A stretch of 64,000 nucleotides of DNA from Chryseobacterium sp. ZHDP1 (GTDB lineage Bacteria; Bacteroidota; Bacteroidia; Flavobacteriales; Weeksellaceae): positions 1,240,001 through 1,304,000 of the forward strand of contig NZ_CP075682.1 in assembly GCF_018603435.1 (NCBI RefSeq), given 5' to 3'. The notes beneath the pieces were generated by a model, which saw nothing but the letters and a program-made list of their open reading frames with translations, was not told where the DNA came from and did no database searches. The position numbers and the translations under genes were made by a program. Positions 18,020-25,342 of this stretch are shown here, one piece after another; within the stretch, counting starts at the first letter, position 1, and every line of letters starts with the position of its first letter.

Positions 18020-18607
18020 TTAGTTTTTAATAAGTGTTAATAGGCCTTTCATGGTTTTCATTCCTTTTTCGGTAATATCAAAACTGAAATCTGCCATTTT
18101 CCATTTCAGCATTTGTAATCTGAAGGTTCCCATCATGATATGAACCATATCTTCGGTATCAATTTTATGGGTAAAGAAATGATTTTGTTTTCCGTTTTCA
18201 ATGAGTTCTATGAGGAATTTAGAATTTCTCTGTATTAAATTTTTTATGCTTTGCTTTATCACTTCCGAACTATCCATCAATCCATCGGAAAGAATAACCG
18301 CAATATAATGGGGATTATCTTTAAAGAACTGAAACTGGCTCCCGAAAACAGCAAGATATTTTTCTTCTCCGTTGAGATCTGAGCTCATAATCTTTGTAAA
18401 TCTTTCGTTGATATTTTCTGCCAGATATTGAATTAAGAGTGAAATTATTGACTCTTTATCCTTAAAATGTCTGTAGAGAGCACTTTCAGAGAAACCGATT
18501 TCAGCAGCTAAATTTTTTGTCGTAAGACCCACAATTCCTTTCTCCATCAAGATTTTACCCGACGCTTTGATAATTTCAATCTGCCTGTTTGTAATATCTA
18601 ATTTCAT
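18020..18607 (-). CDS. TetR/AcrR-family transcriptional regulator
   Basis: A 195-residue regulator with an N-terminal helix-turn-helix (T-T-K-N-L-A-A-E-I-G-F-S-E-S-A-L-Y-R-H-F, about residues 28-47) and a helical ligand domain. I start it at the ATG 18605-18607 (M-K-L-D-I-T-N-R-Q). A longer frame upstream would run through the operator palindrome and promoter. It is the first gene of the pump operon, 15 bases before the cupin gene. The perfect dyad over the start point suggests autoregulation and ligand-induced expression of the pump. Confidence 0.93.
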   Translation of the reverse strand: MKLDITNRQIEIIKASGKILMEKGIVGLTTKNLAAEIGFSESALYRHFKDKESIISLLIQYLAENINERFTKIMSSDLNGEEKYLAVFGSQFQFFKDNPHYIAVILSDGLMDSSEVIKQSIKNLIQRNSKFLIELIENGKQNHFFTHKIDTEDMVHIMMGTFRLQMLKWKMADFSFDITEKGMKTMKGLLTLIKN

Positions 18608-18623
18608 GCATTCTATTAAAGTT

Positions 18624-18670
18624 AGTGAATATTCACTCTCCAAATTTAGCATTTATTTTTATTCGGACAA
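18624..18670 (-). promoter_or_regulatory. promoter and TetR operator of the export operon
   Basis: On the minus strand a TTG (18668-18670), a 19-base spacer and TAAATTTG (18641-18648) match the Bacteroidota sigma-A consensus. Just downstream, over the expected start point, lies the perfect 14-bp palindrome AGTGAATATTCACT (18624-18637). A TetR dimer bound there would block initiation. Confidence 0.85.
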
Positions 18671-18745
18671 TATTCTGATTTTGTGTTTTTTATCATATAA
18701 CTGATTTTAGCCGTAAAAGAAAGATATTTGTAATTTATAAATCAT

Positions 18746-19450
18746 TTAGATCACATATTTTTTTGTTTTTACTTCAATTTCAGAACCTTCTGCAAGCATT
18801 ACAGAAATTGGGTTCCTATGATTTAAACATTCAAAATCATTACCGTATACTTTCTGAAAATCTATTTCTAACTGATAGTTTTTGATTAAATAATAATCCC
18901 ATTTCGGATGGCAGACTTGATATTCTGATGTTTTATTTTCTTTTTTTGTGAAACCGTAATAATGTTCAGTAATGAACTCAAATTCAGAATTGTTTTCCAT
19001 TTTTAATGGTTCACTTTCTGCACTGATCTCTATTGAATGCCATTCTTTATCTTTCCAAGAGTATTTTATCAGCAGTTCTTGATCTTTTTGATGAATGATA
19101 TTTTTCATCGGCATTGTTTTATAATTTTCTTTGTAAACCGAATTTGCCACAAAACTCAAAGCCGGTTTAGGAACAATTTCTTTGATGAAAACAACTCCTC
19201 TTTTCCAATCATTGCCTTCTTTTTTCTTTACATAAAATCTTAAATTTACTTCTTCGAAATTTCTGTGAAAAGGAATCGGAAGTCCGAGTAATTTTGTATT
19301 TAAAAACATAAACCCGACTACACTTACATAGCATTTTCCCTTGTAAAAATCGAGTTCTGTACCTTTTGGAAGATATTTCTGTAGAATTTCGGGTTTAATT
19401 TCGTAATTGATGATGGCTAGTTTTCGCCATTCGGCTTTTAGGAAGTTCAT
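18746..19450 (-). CDS. DUF2071 domain protein (YqjF-like)
   Basis: A 234-residue cytoplasmic protein. It fits the DUF2071 family: N-terminal W-R-K-L-A-I-I-N-Y-E-I, then L-Q-K-Y-L-P-K-G-T-E-L-D, F-Y-K-G-K-C-Y-V-S-V-V-G-F-M-F, a V-N-L-R-F-Y-V strand and G-V-V-F-I-K-E-I-V-P. The molecular role of this family is unknown (acetoacetate-decarboxylase-like fold). It lies at the 3' end of the GbsR-regulated cluster, 107 bases after the SRPBCC gene. Those 107 bases contain a small intergenic repeat. Confidence 0.85.
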   Translation of the reverse strand: MNFLKAEWRKLAIINYEIKPEILQKYLPKGTELDFYKGKCYVSVVGFMFLNTKLLGLPIPFHRNFEEVNLRFYVKKKEGNDWKRGVVFIKEIVPKPALSFVANSVYKENYKTMPMKNIIHQKDQELLIKYSWKDKEWHSIEISAESEPLKMENNSEFEFITEHYYGFTKKENKTSEYQVCHPKWDYYLIKNYQLEIDFQKVYGNDFECLNHRNPISVMLAEGSEIEVKTKKYVI

Positions 19451-19557
19451 GACTTTGGTTGATTGTTGTTAGTTGAAAGTTGATGGATTTAAATATTGAG
19501 ATGCTTTCCTTAGTCAAGCTCAGGATAAACTTACAGCTTAGCATGACATCGCTAATA

Positions 19558-20043
19558 CTAAACGTTTCGACGCTCGCTTCGCTCACGCTTCTGCTTATTT
19601 TCTGCAACAGTTTTTATTAATTTGTTTCTCTCTAAAAGAAAGTTTTTCATGTAATTTTTAAGAAACAGAGCATCAAAAATTTTTCCGATGATCCCGAAAG
19701 GGGAATGAAATTCGAAGATGTCTGTCATGATTGTGTTTTTACCTTCCTGCCTGAAAATATGCTGATGTTTCATGGATTTGAAAGCACCCTGCAACATCAT
19801 ATCTGTGAAATGATGAGGCCTTTTCATACTGATAATTTTTATAGTCAAGGTTTGACAGAATCCTAAATGTTTTGCTCTCCACGTTACCGTTTCGCCTTCT
19901 TCAATGAGTCCTGAAGTTCGTCCTGCGATTGCTTTTTCTCCTGTTTTAAAAGTTGATTCCTGATGAAGATCGATGTCTCTTGCCAGATCAAAAACGGTCT
20001 GAATGTCTGGTTTGATGATGGTATCTAAATAGATTGTTGACAT
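19558..20043 (-). CDS. SRPBCC-family protein
   Basis: A 161-residue protein of the START/SRPBCC lipid- or ligand-binding fold: D-T-I-I-K-P-D-I-Q-T-V-F-D-L-A-R-D-I near the N-terminus, then W-R-A-K-H-L-G and F-E-F-H-S-P-F-G-I-I-G. A basic C-terminal tail (K-Q-K-R-E-R-S-E-R-R) follows. Homologues are commonly fused to or next to TIGR01777 epimerases, one of which lies broken at 12.4-13.3 kb. It is 21 bases after the DCC-family gene, so probably in the same operon. Confidence 0.85.
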   Translation of the reverse strand: MSTIYLDTIIKPDIQTVFDLARDIDLHQESTFKTGEKAIAGRTSGLIEEGETVTWRAKHLGFCQTLTIKIISMKRPHHFTDMMLQGAFKSMKHQHIFRQEGKNTIMTDIFEFHSPFGIIGKIFDALFLKNYMKNFLLERNKLIKTVAENKQKRERSERRNV

Positions 20044-20064
20044 TTTAAAAATATTTTTTAGTTT

Positions 20065-20877
20065 TTAAAGATTCATCCAGATTAAGATGGCTAAAACAGT
20101 CAATCTGAAAACAATCCATGAAATGGTCGGAAGAAGGTTTAATTTTAAAATTCTGCTTCTTCTGAGATGTTCTGAAAACATGACAAAAACCACAATTCCG
20201 AAGTAGATAACTGATGCATTTGCATTGATATTAAGAAATAAAGCCGGAATCAGAAGTAAAGTTCCGATTAAAGAAACCGTCATCATATTTCCGAGGTAAT
20301 TCCAGATTTTCTCTTTTAAATAAGTTTTTAAAATTAAAGTCTGCCAAACGATTTGTCCGCAACAGATTGCAAATTCTCTCCAAAAATTCTGAGTGAGGTT
20401 TAATCCCAATTTAGATGAAAATATGCTTAAAATATATCCTGAAAAAATGACCACAAAAGCGATGTAAGCCAATCTGTATTTTAGATTGAAATCCGGAACA
20501 CAAGCTGTTTCCGTATCGTCATTTTTCGAAGGGATGATCTGTTTTCGGTTATAAGAAACGAAGGAATACATCTTCTTGAAAAACCAAAATAAAGGCTGAA
20601 TCCTCGCAATTTTTTCAAGCTTTGGAAATGAATTTCCTATGATTAACAAAAGACTTTCTAAACCATATATTACTGTGTTTTTTTCGTGATCGACTAAAGC
20701 GATTTCGTTTTTTGCGCGGTTGAAATCAATGATGTTTTTATTTTCGAAACTCAGGTCTGTAAAGGCTTCTCTTCCGTTTTCATCGAGCATTCCGCATTTA
20801 ATGAAGCCTTTTGAATAGATGTTGCACATGGGACATTCGTTATCGTAAATGAGGATGTGGTTTTTGAGGGTTTTCAT
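20065..20877 (-). CDS. DCC1-like thiol-disulfide oxidoreductase domain with membrane domain
   Basis: A 270-residue protein. The N-terminal half is a DUF393/DCC domain: I-Y-D-N-E-C-P-M-C-N at residues 10-19 gives a C-P-M-C redox motif, and V-I-Y-G-L-E-S follows later. The C-terminal half has about four membrane helices (roughly residues 135-155, 175-190, 195-215, 245-268). Its start overlaps the stop of the next upstream gene by 4 bases (ATGA), so translation is probably coupled. Function in the cluster is unknown; a redox role at the membrane is plausible. Confidence 0.85.
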   Translation of the reverse strand: MKTLKNHILIYDNECPMCNIYSKGFIKCGMLDENGREAFTDLSFENKNIIDFNRAKNEIALVDHEKNTVIYGLESLLLIIGNSFPKLEKIARIQPLFWFFKKMYSFVSYNRKQIIPSKNDDTETACVPDFNLKYRLAYIAFVVIFSGYILSIFSSKLGLNLTQNFWREFAICCGQIVWQTLILKTYLKEKIWNYLGNMMTVSLIGTLLLIPALFLNINANASVIYFGIVVFVMFSEHLRRSRILKLNLLPTISWIVFRLTVLAILIWMNL

Positions 20878-21290
20878 GGTTGTTCGTTTAAACTATTTTT
20901 AGCATCAAAAAAACTGATCATTAAGGACTGAATAATAAGAATGGGTGAAAGAAATATCCAGGACATTACCATTAATTCAAAAATATTTTTCAGGTTTTGT
21001 TCAGTGTCTTCAAACTTGAATAATGATGATAAAATCAGGATTAAAAAGCCGATTACAACATAGGTTGAAATAAAAACATATACTTTTCTGGAATCTGTCT
21101 TTATATATTTGTTACTGAAAGCCTTGATAATATTCAGAGAATATTGTGCAACGGCTATCAGGAAAAATTCAACTATTATTACTACTCCTAAAAATTCCTG
21201 TTTTGTAATTATTGCTGCAAGAATTGTTGCAAGAAACAGTAAGATTAGCGATTGCTGGATTCTGAGATCGTATGTAAGAATGGTTTTCAT
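20874..21290 (-). CDS. four-helix membrane protein, unknown
   Basis: A 138-residue hydrophobic protein with about four transmembrane helices and short charged loops (K-A-F-S-N-K-Y-I-K-T-D-S-R-K in the middle). Its layout resembles the proteins at 21303-21671 and 22555-22935: basic N-terminus, two helices, a basic loop, two helices ending in a short Tyr/Phe-rich tail. This suggests diverged paralogues. It uses TGA as its stop, overlapping the next ATG. Confidence 0.7.
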   Translation of the reverse strand: MKTILTYDLRIQQSLILLFLATILAAIITKQEFLGVVIIVEFFLIAVAQYSLNIIKAFSNKYIKTDSRKVYVFISTYVVIGFLILILSSLFKFEDTEQNLKNIFELMVMSWIFLSPILIIQSLMISFFDAKNSLNEQP

Positions 21291-21302
21291 AGTTCTGTTT
21301 TT

Positions 21303-21671
21303 TTAGTATTCACAAGTTTTATAACAATCTATAATGTAGAGGATTGCCAGTACCGGACTGTAAAACACTGATGCGATTAAAATATATCCGAAAAAATTGG
21401 TGACATCATTATTGCTATTAAAAGCCAAAATAATCAGCCATGAAATCCAAACAGGCATTATAAAAATTCCGTAGACAATATATAGCCAAGATTTCTTTGT
21501 TTTCTGAAAGGCTCTGCTGATAAAACTAATTAATTGAGGTATTCCCACTATGAAATAAAAAAGAAAAACAGTAGCATTTTCAAAAACAACAATTCCTAAG
21601 AATACCAAAATAAGTCCGATTACAAGGAATGAAAGTTGAATGTAAAAGTCGTTTTTAATAGAAGTTTTCAT
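21303..21671 (-). CDS. four-helix membrane protein, unknown
   Basis: A 122-residue protein with four predicted membrane helices and a central basic loop (S-R-A-F-Q-K-T-K-K-S-W). It ends I-D-C-Y-K-T-C-E-Y. It is similar in plan to its two neighbours at 20.9 and 22.6 kb. Gap of 12 bases to the next gene. No recognised family. Confidence 0.7.
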   Translation of the reverse strand: MKTSIKNDFYIQLSFLVIGLILVFLGIVVFENATVFLFYFIVGIPQLISFISRAFQKTKKSWLYIVYGIFIMPVWISWLIILAFNSNNDVTNFFGYILIASVFYSPVLAILYIIDCYKTCEY

Positions 21672-21750
21672 GGTTATTGGATTTTAAAGGTTCAAAAAAT
21701 CTCCTCTAGTTCTCTTTTTCTGGATTTTGAAGGTGAAATACATCCAGATT

Positions 21751-22152
21751 TTAAATAGCAGTGTTTTCATTTTTGATGATTTTATCTTTGTTCATGGCGT
21801 GTTTACGACCTTTCAGGAAAAGAAGCAGGTTCAGAAGCATCATCACTCCGAGATAGATGGAAAATCCTCCGATTTTTTCGCTTAAAGCAACAACCAGCCT
21901 TTCAATGGTTTCAATTTGAAAAAATTCAATGATACAAAGTGCGAAACCGAGATTTAAGAGGTAAAAACCGATTTTAAATAAAGAGTTGGTTGCCATTGCA
22001 ATGTCTTCTTTCTGATGAAAAATATCGATCATAAACGCTTTGGAATTTTTGAACAGAAACTGGGAAACCAATACAGTAAGGAGGATTACAATTGGCAGAT
22101 AGATCATGTATGCCTGAAAATTGTACGTTGTGGTAAGAGCTGTTGCATTCAT
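21751..22152 (-). CDS. membrane protein, paralogue of the adjacent upstream gene
   Basis: A 133-residue protein with about three membrane helices. It shares a pattern with the protein at 22160-22504: a helix, then H-x-x-x-D-I/L-x-x-x-x-N-x-L, then Y-x-L-I/L-N-L-G-Y/F, then an amphipathic E-x-V-x-A/S-L/V-S stretch and a last helix ending in basic residues. This points to a tandem duplicated pair that may assemble together. Start ATG at 22150-22152, 7 bases after the stop of the partner gene. Confidence 0.7.
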   Translation of the reverse strand: MNATALTTTYNFQAYMIYLPIVILLTVLVSQFLFKNSKAFMIDIFHQKEDIAMATNSLFKIGFYLLNLGFALCIIEFFQIETIERLVVALSEKIGGFSIYLGVMMLLNLLLFLKGRKHAMNKDKIIKNENTAI

Positions 22153-22159
22153 AGTTTTA

Positions 22160-22504
22160 TTATTTTATGGTTAAATTTTTTCTTAAAAAGTATAGTGCGA
22201 AAATGTTAATAAAGTGCAGCACACATAAAATCAAGGTGATATAGCCGATTCTGATTGCTGTCACAGATAACATTTTTTCCATAGAATCTACTTTTTCCCA
22301 GTGGGTAAGATTTAATGCGATGTACCCGAGATTGATGAGATAATAACATCCCAAAAGAATCCTGTTGATCGTTAAACACAAATCTGCATCGTGAATAAGA
22401 TAGTTCAGGTAATGTTTTCCTGCGTTGTAGCATCTTCTTCCGACATCAATGGTTATGTAGGAACTGACGGAAAGAAAAAGCAGATATGAAACAATATTGA
22501 ACAT
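22160..22504 (-). CDS. membrane protein, paralogue of the adjacent downstream gene
   Basis: A 114-residue protein with about three membrane helices, sharing Y-L-I-N-L-G-Y and the following amphipathic segment with its downstream neighbour. It has its own operator-like site (TTTCAA-N6-TTGAAA) 17 bases before the ATG, so a second transcription start within the cluster is likely. Function unknown. Confidence 0.7.
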   Translation of the reverse strand: MFNIVSYLLFLSVSSYITIDVGRRCYNAGKHYLNYLIHDADLCLTINRILLGCYYLINLGYIALNLTHWEKVDSMEKMLSVTAIRIGYITLILCVLHFINIFALYFLRKNLTIK

Positions 22505-22520
22505 TTTATAAATATTATAT

Positions 22521-22538
22521 TTTCAATAAATTTTGAAA
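22521..22538 (-). promoter_or_regulatory. GbsR-type operator, copy 1 (TTTCAA-N6-TTGAAA)
   Basis: Perfect 6-bp arms separated by 6 bases. On the minus strand the sequence after the right arm is ATATAATA, the same as in copy 2. It sits just upstream of the ATG at 22504. Confidence 0.7.
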
Positions 22539-22554
22539 TTTAATTTCAAAAAAA

Positions 22555-22935
22555 TTATTTTTCCGTTTTATTCTGTTGCATAGTTTTAACATTGTAGAAG
22601 CCATAGATCAGATAGTAAATATTAAAAAGTACGCCTCCGATGCCCATGAAATAAAGAACATACTCAATTTTAGAATCGTTGAATAATAAAACCGCAACAA
22701 ATAATAACTGGAAAAATAACAAGACACCATAAAAATAGTACCGGTGAAGTTTGCTTTTGCTAAGTGAAACTCTCAATAAAAATCCTATCAGATTTGATAT
22801 ACCAATATAAAAAAGTGCAATAAAAAATTCTGTTCCGGGTGTTTTTTCGAAATAATCAGCGATAGCATACGAAAAGAATACAAGGCTAATGACTGTCTGA
22901 ACTATTGCTTCTCCTATTAATATTTTACGTTTCAT
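22555..22935 (-). CDS. four-helix membrane protein, unknown
   Basis: A 126-residue protein with four predicted helices, a basic loop after helix 2 (R-V-S-L-S-K-S-K-L-H-R) and a Lys/Gln-rich C-terminal tail. It resembles the proteins at 20.9 and 21.3 kb in plan. It is preceded by its own operator-like site (22962-22979). No recognised family or catalytic motif. Confidence 0.7.
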   Translation of the reverse strand: MKRKILIGEAIVQTVISLVFFSYAIADYFEKTPGTEFFIALFYIGISNLIGFLLRVSLSKSKLHRYYFYGVLLFFQLLFVAVLLFNDSKIEYVLYFMGIGGVLFNIYYLIYGFYNVKTMQQNKTEK

Positions 22936-22961
22936 GTTGTGAGTTTTTATTGTTATTATAT

Positions 22962-22982
22962 TTTCAATAATTTTTGAAAGTT
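22962..22982 (-). promoter_or_regulatory. GbsR-type operator, copy 2
   Basis: TTTCAA (22962-22967), TAATTT, then TTGAAAGTT (22974-22982): the same core as at the regulator gene, lying 27 bases before the ATG at 22935. The minus-strand sequence following the dyad, ATATAATA, equals that of copy 1. Confidence 0.75.
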
Positions 22983-23053
22983 AACCTGAAATAAAAAAGG
23001 AAAATTTTCCTTTTTATATTCATCCTTTTCGTTTCGTTCAGACTAACAAACGA

Positions 23054-23557
23054 TTACTTCAGTAAATTCGTAATCTTTCCAACCAGCCAATGATCGTCAC
23101 TTTTTATCGCGAGATCCATGATATTGTTGATTTTTCCTGTTACAGAGCTGAAATCATCCATTAATTTAATGAACTCTTTCGCTTCGTCAGAATCTTTATC
23201 TTCAATATTTTTTAGTTCTTCCAGAAACGAAATTACAGGCTCAATCTCTCTCTTTCTTCTTTCTTTGGTAATCTGCTTGAATAAAAACCAGACGTCTTTT
23301 TCAGCTACAAAATATTCTTTACGGTCGCCTTTTACAAATTCTTTTCTTACAATTCCCCAATCCATCAGTGCACGGAGATTCATATTGGCATTTCCTCTTG
23401 AAATTTCAAGCTGCTCCATCACCTCATCGGTAGAAAGCGCTTTACCACTTGCCAAAAGCAAAGCATGAACCTGTGCCATCGTACGGTTAATGCCCCAATT
23501 GGTGGCAAATGTACCCCAAGTCTGAATGTATTTTTCTTTAGCTTCTGAAAGTTGCAT
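23054..23557 (-). CDS. GbsR/MarR-family transcriptional regulator
   Basis: A 167-residue winged-helix regulator of the GbsR type. The start of the domain is W-G-I-N-R-T-M-A-Q-V-H-A-L-L-L. The recognition region is M-E-Q-L-E-I-S-R-G-N-A-N-M-N-L-R (about residues 43-62), and the wing is F-V-K-G-D-R-K-E-Y-F. The C-terminal helices are rich in Lys/Glu and should dimerise. The three TTTCAA-N6-TTGAAA sites upstream of itself and of two membrane-protein genes suggest it represses this whole cluster and itself. The signal it senses is unknown. Confidence 0.92.
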   Translation of the reverse strand: MQLSEAKEKYIQTWGTFATNWGINRTMAQVHALLLASGKALSTDEVMEQLEISRGNANMNLRALMDWGIVRKEFVKGDRKEYFVAEKDVWFLFKQITKERRKREIEPVISFLEELKNIEDKDSDEAKEFIKLMDDFSSVTGKINNIMDLAIKSDDHWLVGKITNLLK

Positions 23558-23582
23558 TTTGTTTTACTTTTAGTTTCTGATA

Positions 23583-23627
23583 CAAATGTAATAATAATTT
23601 TCGAACTTTCAATAATTTTTGAAAGTT
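23583..23627 (-). promoter_or_regulatory. autoregulated promoter of the GbsR-like gene
   Basis: On the minus strand TTG (23610-23612), a 19-base spacer and TACATTTG (23583-23590) fit the Bacteroidota promoter. The operator AACTTTCAA-N6-TTGAAAGTT (arms 23604-23612 and 23619-23627, perfect 9 bp) covers the -33 element. Confidence 0.85.
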
Positions 23628-23640
23628 TATTTAAAATAAA

Positions 23641-23667
23641 AACAGACATCCTGTGAGAATGCCTGTT
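23641..23667 (-). terminator. intrinsic terminator of the 23.7-27 kb genes
   Basis: AACAGACAT / ATGCCTGTT stem with one mismatch and a 9-base loop, followed on the minus strand by TTTTTA. It lies 52 bases after the DUF4139 gene and insulates it from the regulator promoter. Confidence 0.7.
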
Positions 23668-23718
23668 AACACTAACTTTAATTTACTATTTTGCTCTATT
23701 TCATTTTATTTTCATCCA

Positions 23719-25329
23719 TTAAAGTCCCAAAACCACTCTATTTTTGAGTGAATTCACTTTAAAGGAAAATTCCATCTTTTTTGTTTCATTGGCATTTAAA
23801 GTTATTTCCCAGATAAGTTCTCCCGTTTCTTCATTGTAAGATGCACCGCCTTTGTTAACAAGCGTAATGATGATCTGCTTATCCTGTGACACCGGAATTC
23901 GGTCTTTAATTCTGAGTTTTACTTTTTCACTTTTATTATTTCGGATGGTAAACTGATAGGCAAACTGCTGTTCCTTATTAGAAGAGGAAATACTCTTTTC
24001 CATGGTTTTATCTTTAATCACCTCTCTTTTAGCACTTATTCTTTTATCATCGCCCAGTGTCAGCAGAAGTTTAGTATCCGTGTTTTCTGCATTAAGCGTA
24101 GTTTTTCCGACATTGGTATTTTCGAAAATAACATTCGCTTCCGCATTAATAAGGTTGTATTTATCGAGATTATCTAGTTCTGCAATCAGATAAACTGTTC
24201 TATCCACTTTAGGAACTGAATAATAAGTATATGTCGCAGGAATTTCTGTACGGTCCAGATTGATGCTGTTATCCTGATTATTTGATAAAATAGTATAAAG
24301 ATCTTTGAGGTCGTAAGCGACATTCAGCTGATTTCTGGAAACATTCGATCCAAGAACAGCAACTTCTGCTATATTTACTTCTGCCACAGCAGATGTTCTT
24401 CCCGAATTATAGTTTTCTGCCTGATTTATTTTGATTCCCGGTGCAGAAGCAATTAAAGGTTCCTGATAAAACAAACTCCACTCCGATAAAGAAGGAATTG
24501 TTTTTTTGACATTAGGATATCCGGAAACCAGATGCAGCTCCACATTCTTCCAGTCCAGTCCTGAATTCTGTCTAACCATTGCCTTGTACAGCAGCTGCGC
24601 TTTAGAATTAATATCAGGAATCAACACATCGTAGTAAGGTTTCCAAAAAGCGTCCCGGATGCTGTACTTGATGTCTAAATTAACGTCCTCTGAGCTATCG
24701 CCGGAAACCTGCAGAATCAGTTTTCCTTTCGGATATTTTTCCAATTCCTGATTGTTGAGATCAAATCTGCTTCTTAGTTTATCCAGCTTTTGAGTAAAAA
24801 GAGCATATGACGTTTCGGCCTGATCCAACTGTATACTAAGGTCTGTTCTTTTTTTCTGATAGTAATCAATTAATTTTTCAAGTTCTTTAGAATATGAGGT
24901 AGAACCTGCATTAATGGTTTGATTTTTATCTAGAATACCGATACTGTTAGACAATGCTGCTCTTTGAAAGTCCAGATCCTTTAATTTTTTCTCCACAAGA
25001 GAAATGCTGTCCAAAACAATTTTATGTTGGGGATTTCTTTTATCCAGTTCTACTTTATAAATACTTTCATCTGTTGTGAACCGATAGGTAAGAACCGAAA
25101 CTTTAGATTTCGAACCTATTTTTATGGTATTCTCATCAATGTTCTGTGCGATATTAGTAATGACGACTTCGGAGCTTCCTTTCGGAATTTTAAACATAGT
25201 ATTGCTGTACAGCTCTGCAGACTGCTCGTATAAAGTAACAGACTTTAATTTTGCCTCTGCAAAAACGGGTTTTTGTGCGAAGGCAAGGAATGGAATATTG
25301 CACAGAGCAATAATGATGAGTTTTTTCAT
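23719..25329 (-). CDS. exported DUF4139 domain protein
   Basis: A 536-residue protein with a signal peptide (cleavage near A-F-A-Q at 19). The N-terminal DUF4140-like domain starts with the typical V-T-L-Y-E-Q-S-A-E-L-Y. A coiled-coil region (about 85-195) and a C-terminal DUF4139 beta domain follow, with I-R-D-A-F-W-K-P-Y-Y-D, P-S-L-S-E-W and the ending K-M-E-F-S-F-K-V. The family (including MuiA-like proteins) has no settled function. The gene follows the von Willebrand lipoprotein gene by 13 bases, so both are likely one transcript at the 3' end of the envelope locus. Confidence 0.88.
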   Translation of the reverse strand: MKKLIIIALCNIPFLAFAQKPVFAEAKLKSVTLYEQSAELYSNTMFKIPKGSSEVVITNIAQNIDENTIKIGSKSKVSVLTYRFTTDESIYKVELDKRNPQHKIVLDSISLVEKKLKDLDFQRAALSNSIGILDKNQTINAGSTSYSKELEKLIDYYQKKRTDLSIQLDQAETSYALFTQKLDKLRSRFDLNNQELEKYPKGKLILQVSGDSSEDVNLDIKYSIRDAFWKPYYDVLIPDINSKAQLLYKAMVRQNSGLDWKNVELHLVSGYPNVKKTIPSLSEWSLFYQEPLIASAPGIKINQAENYNSGRTSAVAEVNIAEVAVLGSNVSRNQLNVAYDLKDLYTILSNNQDNSINLDRTEIPATYTYYSVPKVDRTVYLIAELDNLDKYNLINAEANVIFENTNVGKTTLNAENTDTKLLLTLGDDKRISAKREVIKDKTMEKSISSSNKEQQFAYQFTIRNNKSEKVKLRIKDRIPVSQDKQIIITLVNKGGASYNEETGELIWEITLNANETKKMEFSFKVNSLKNRVVLGL

Positions 25330-25342
25330 ATAATTTTACTAC

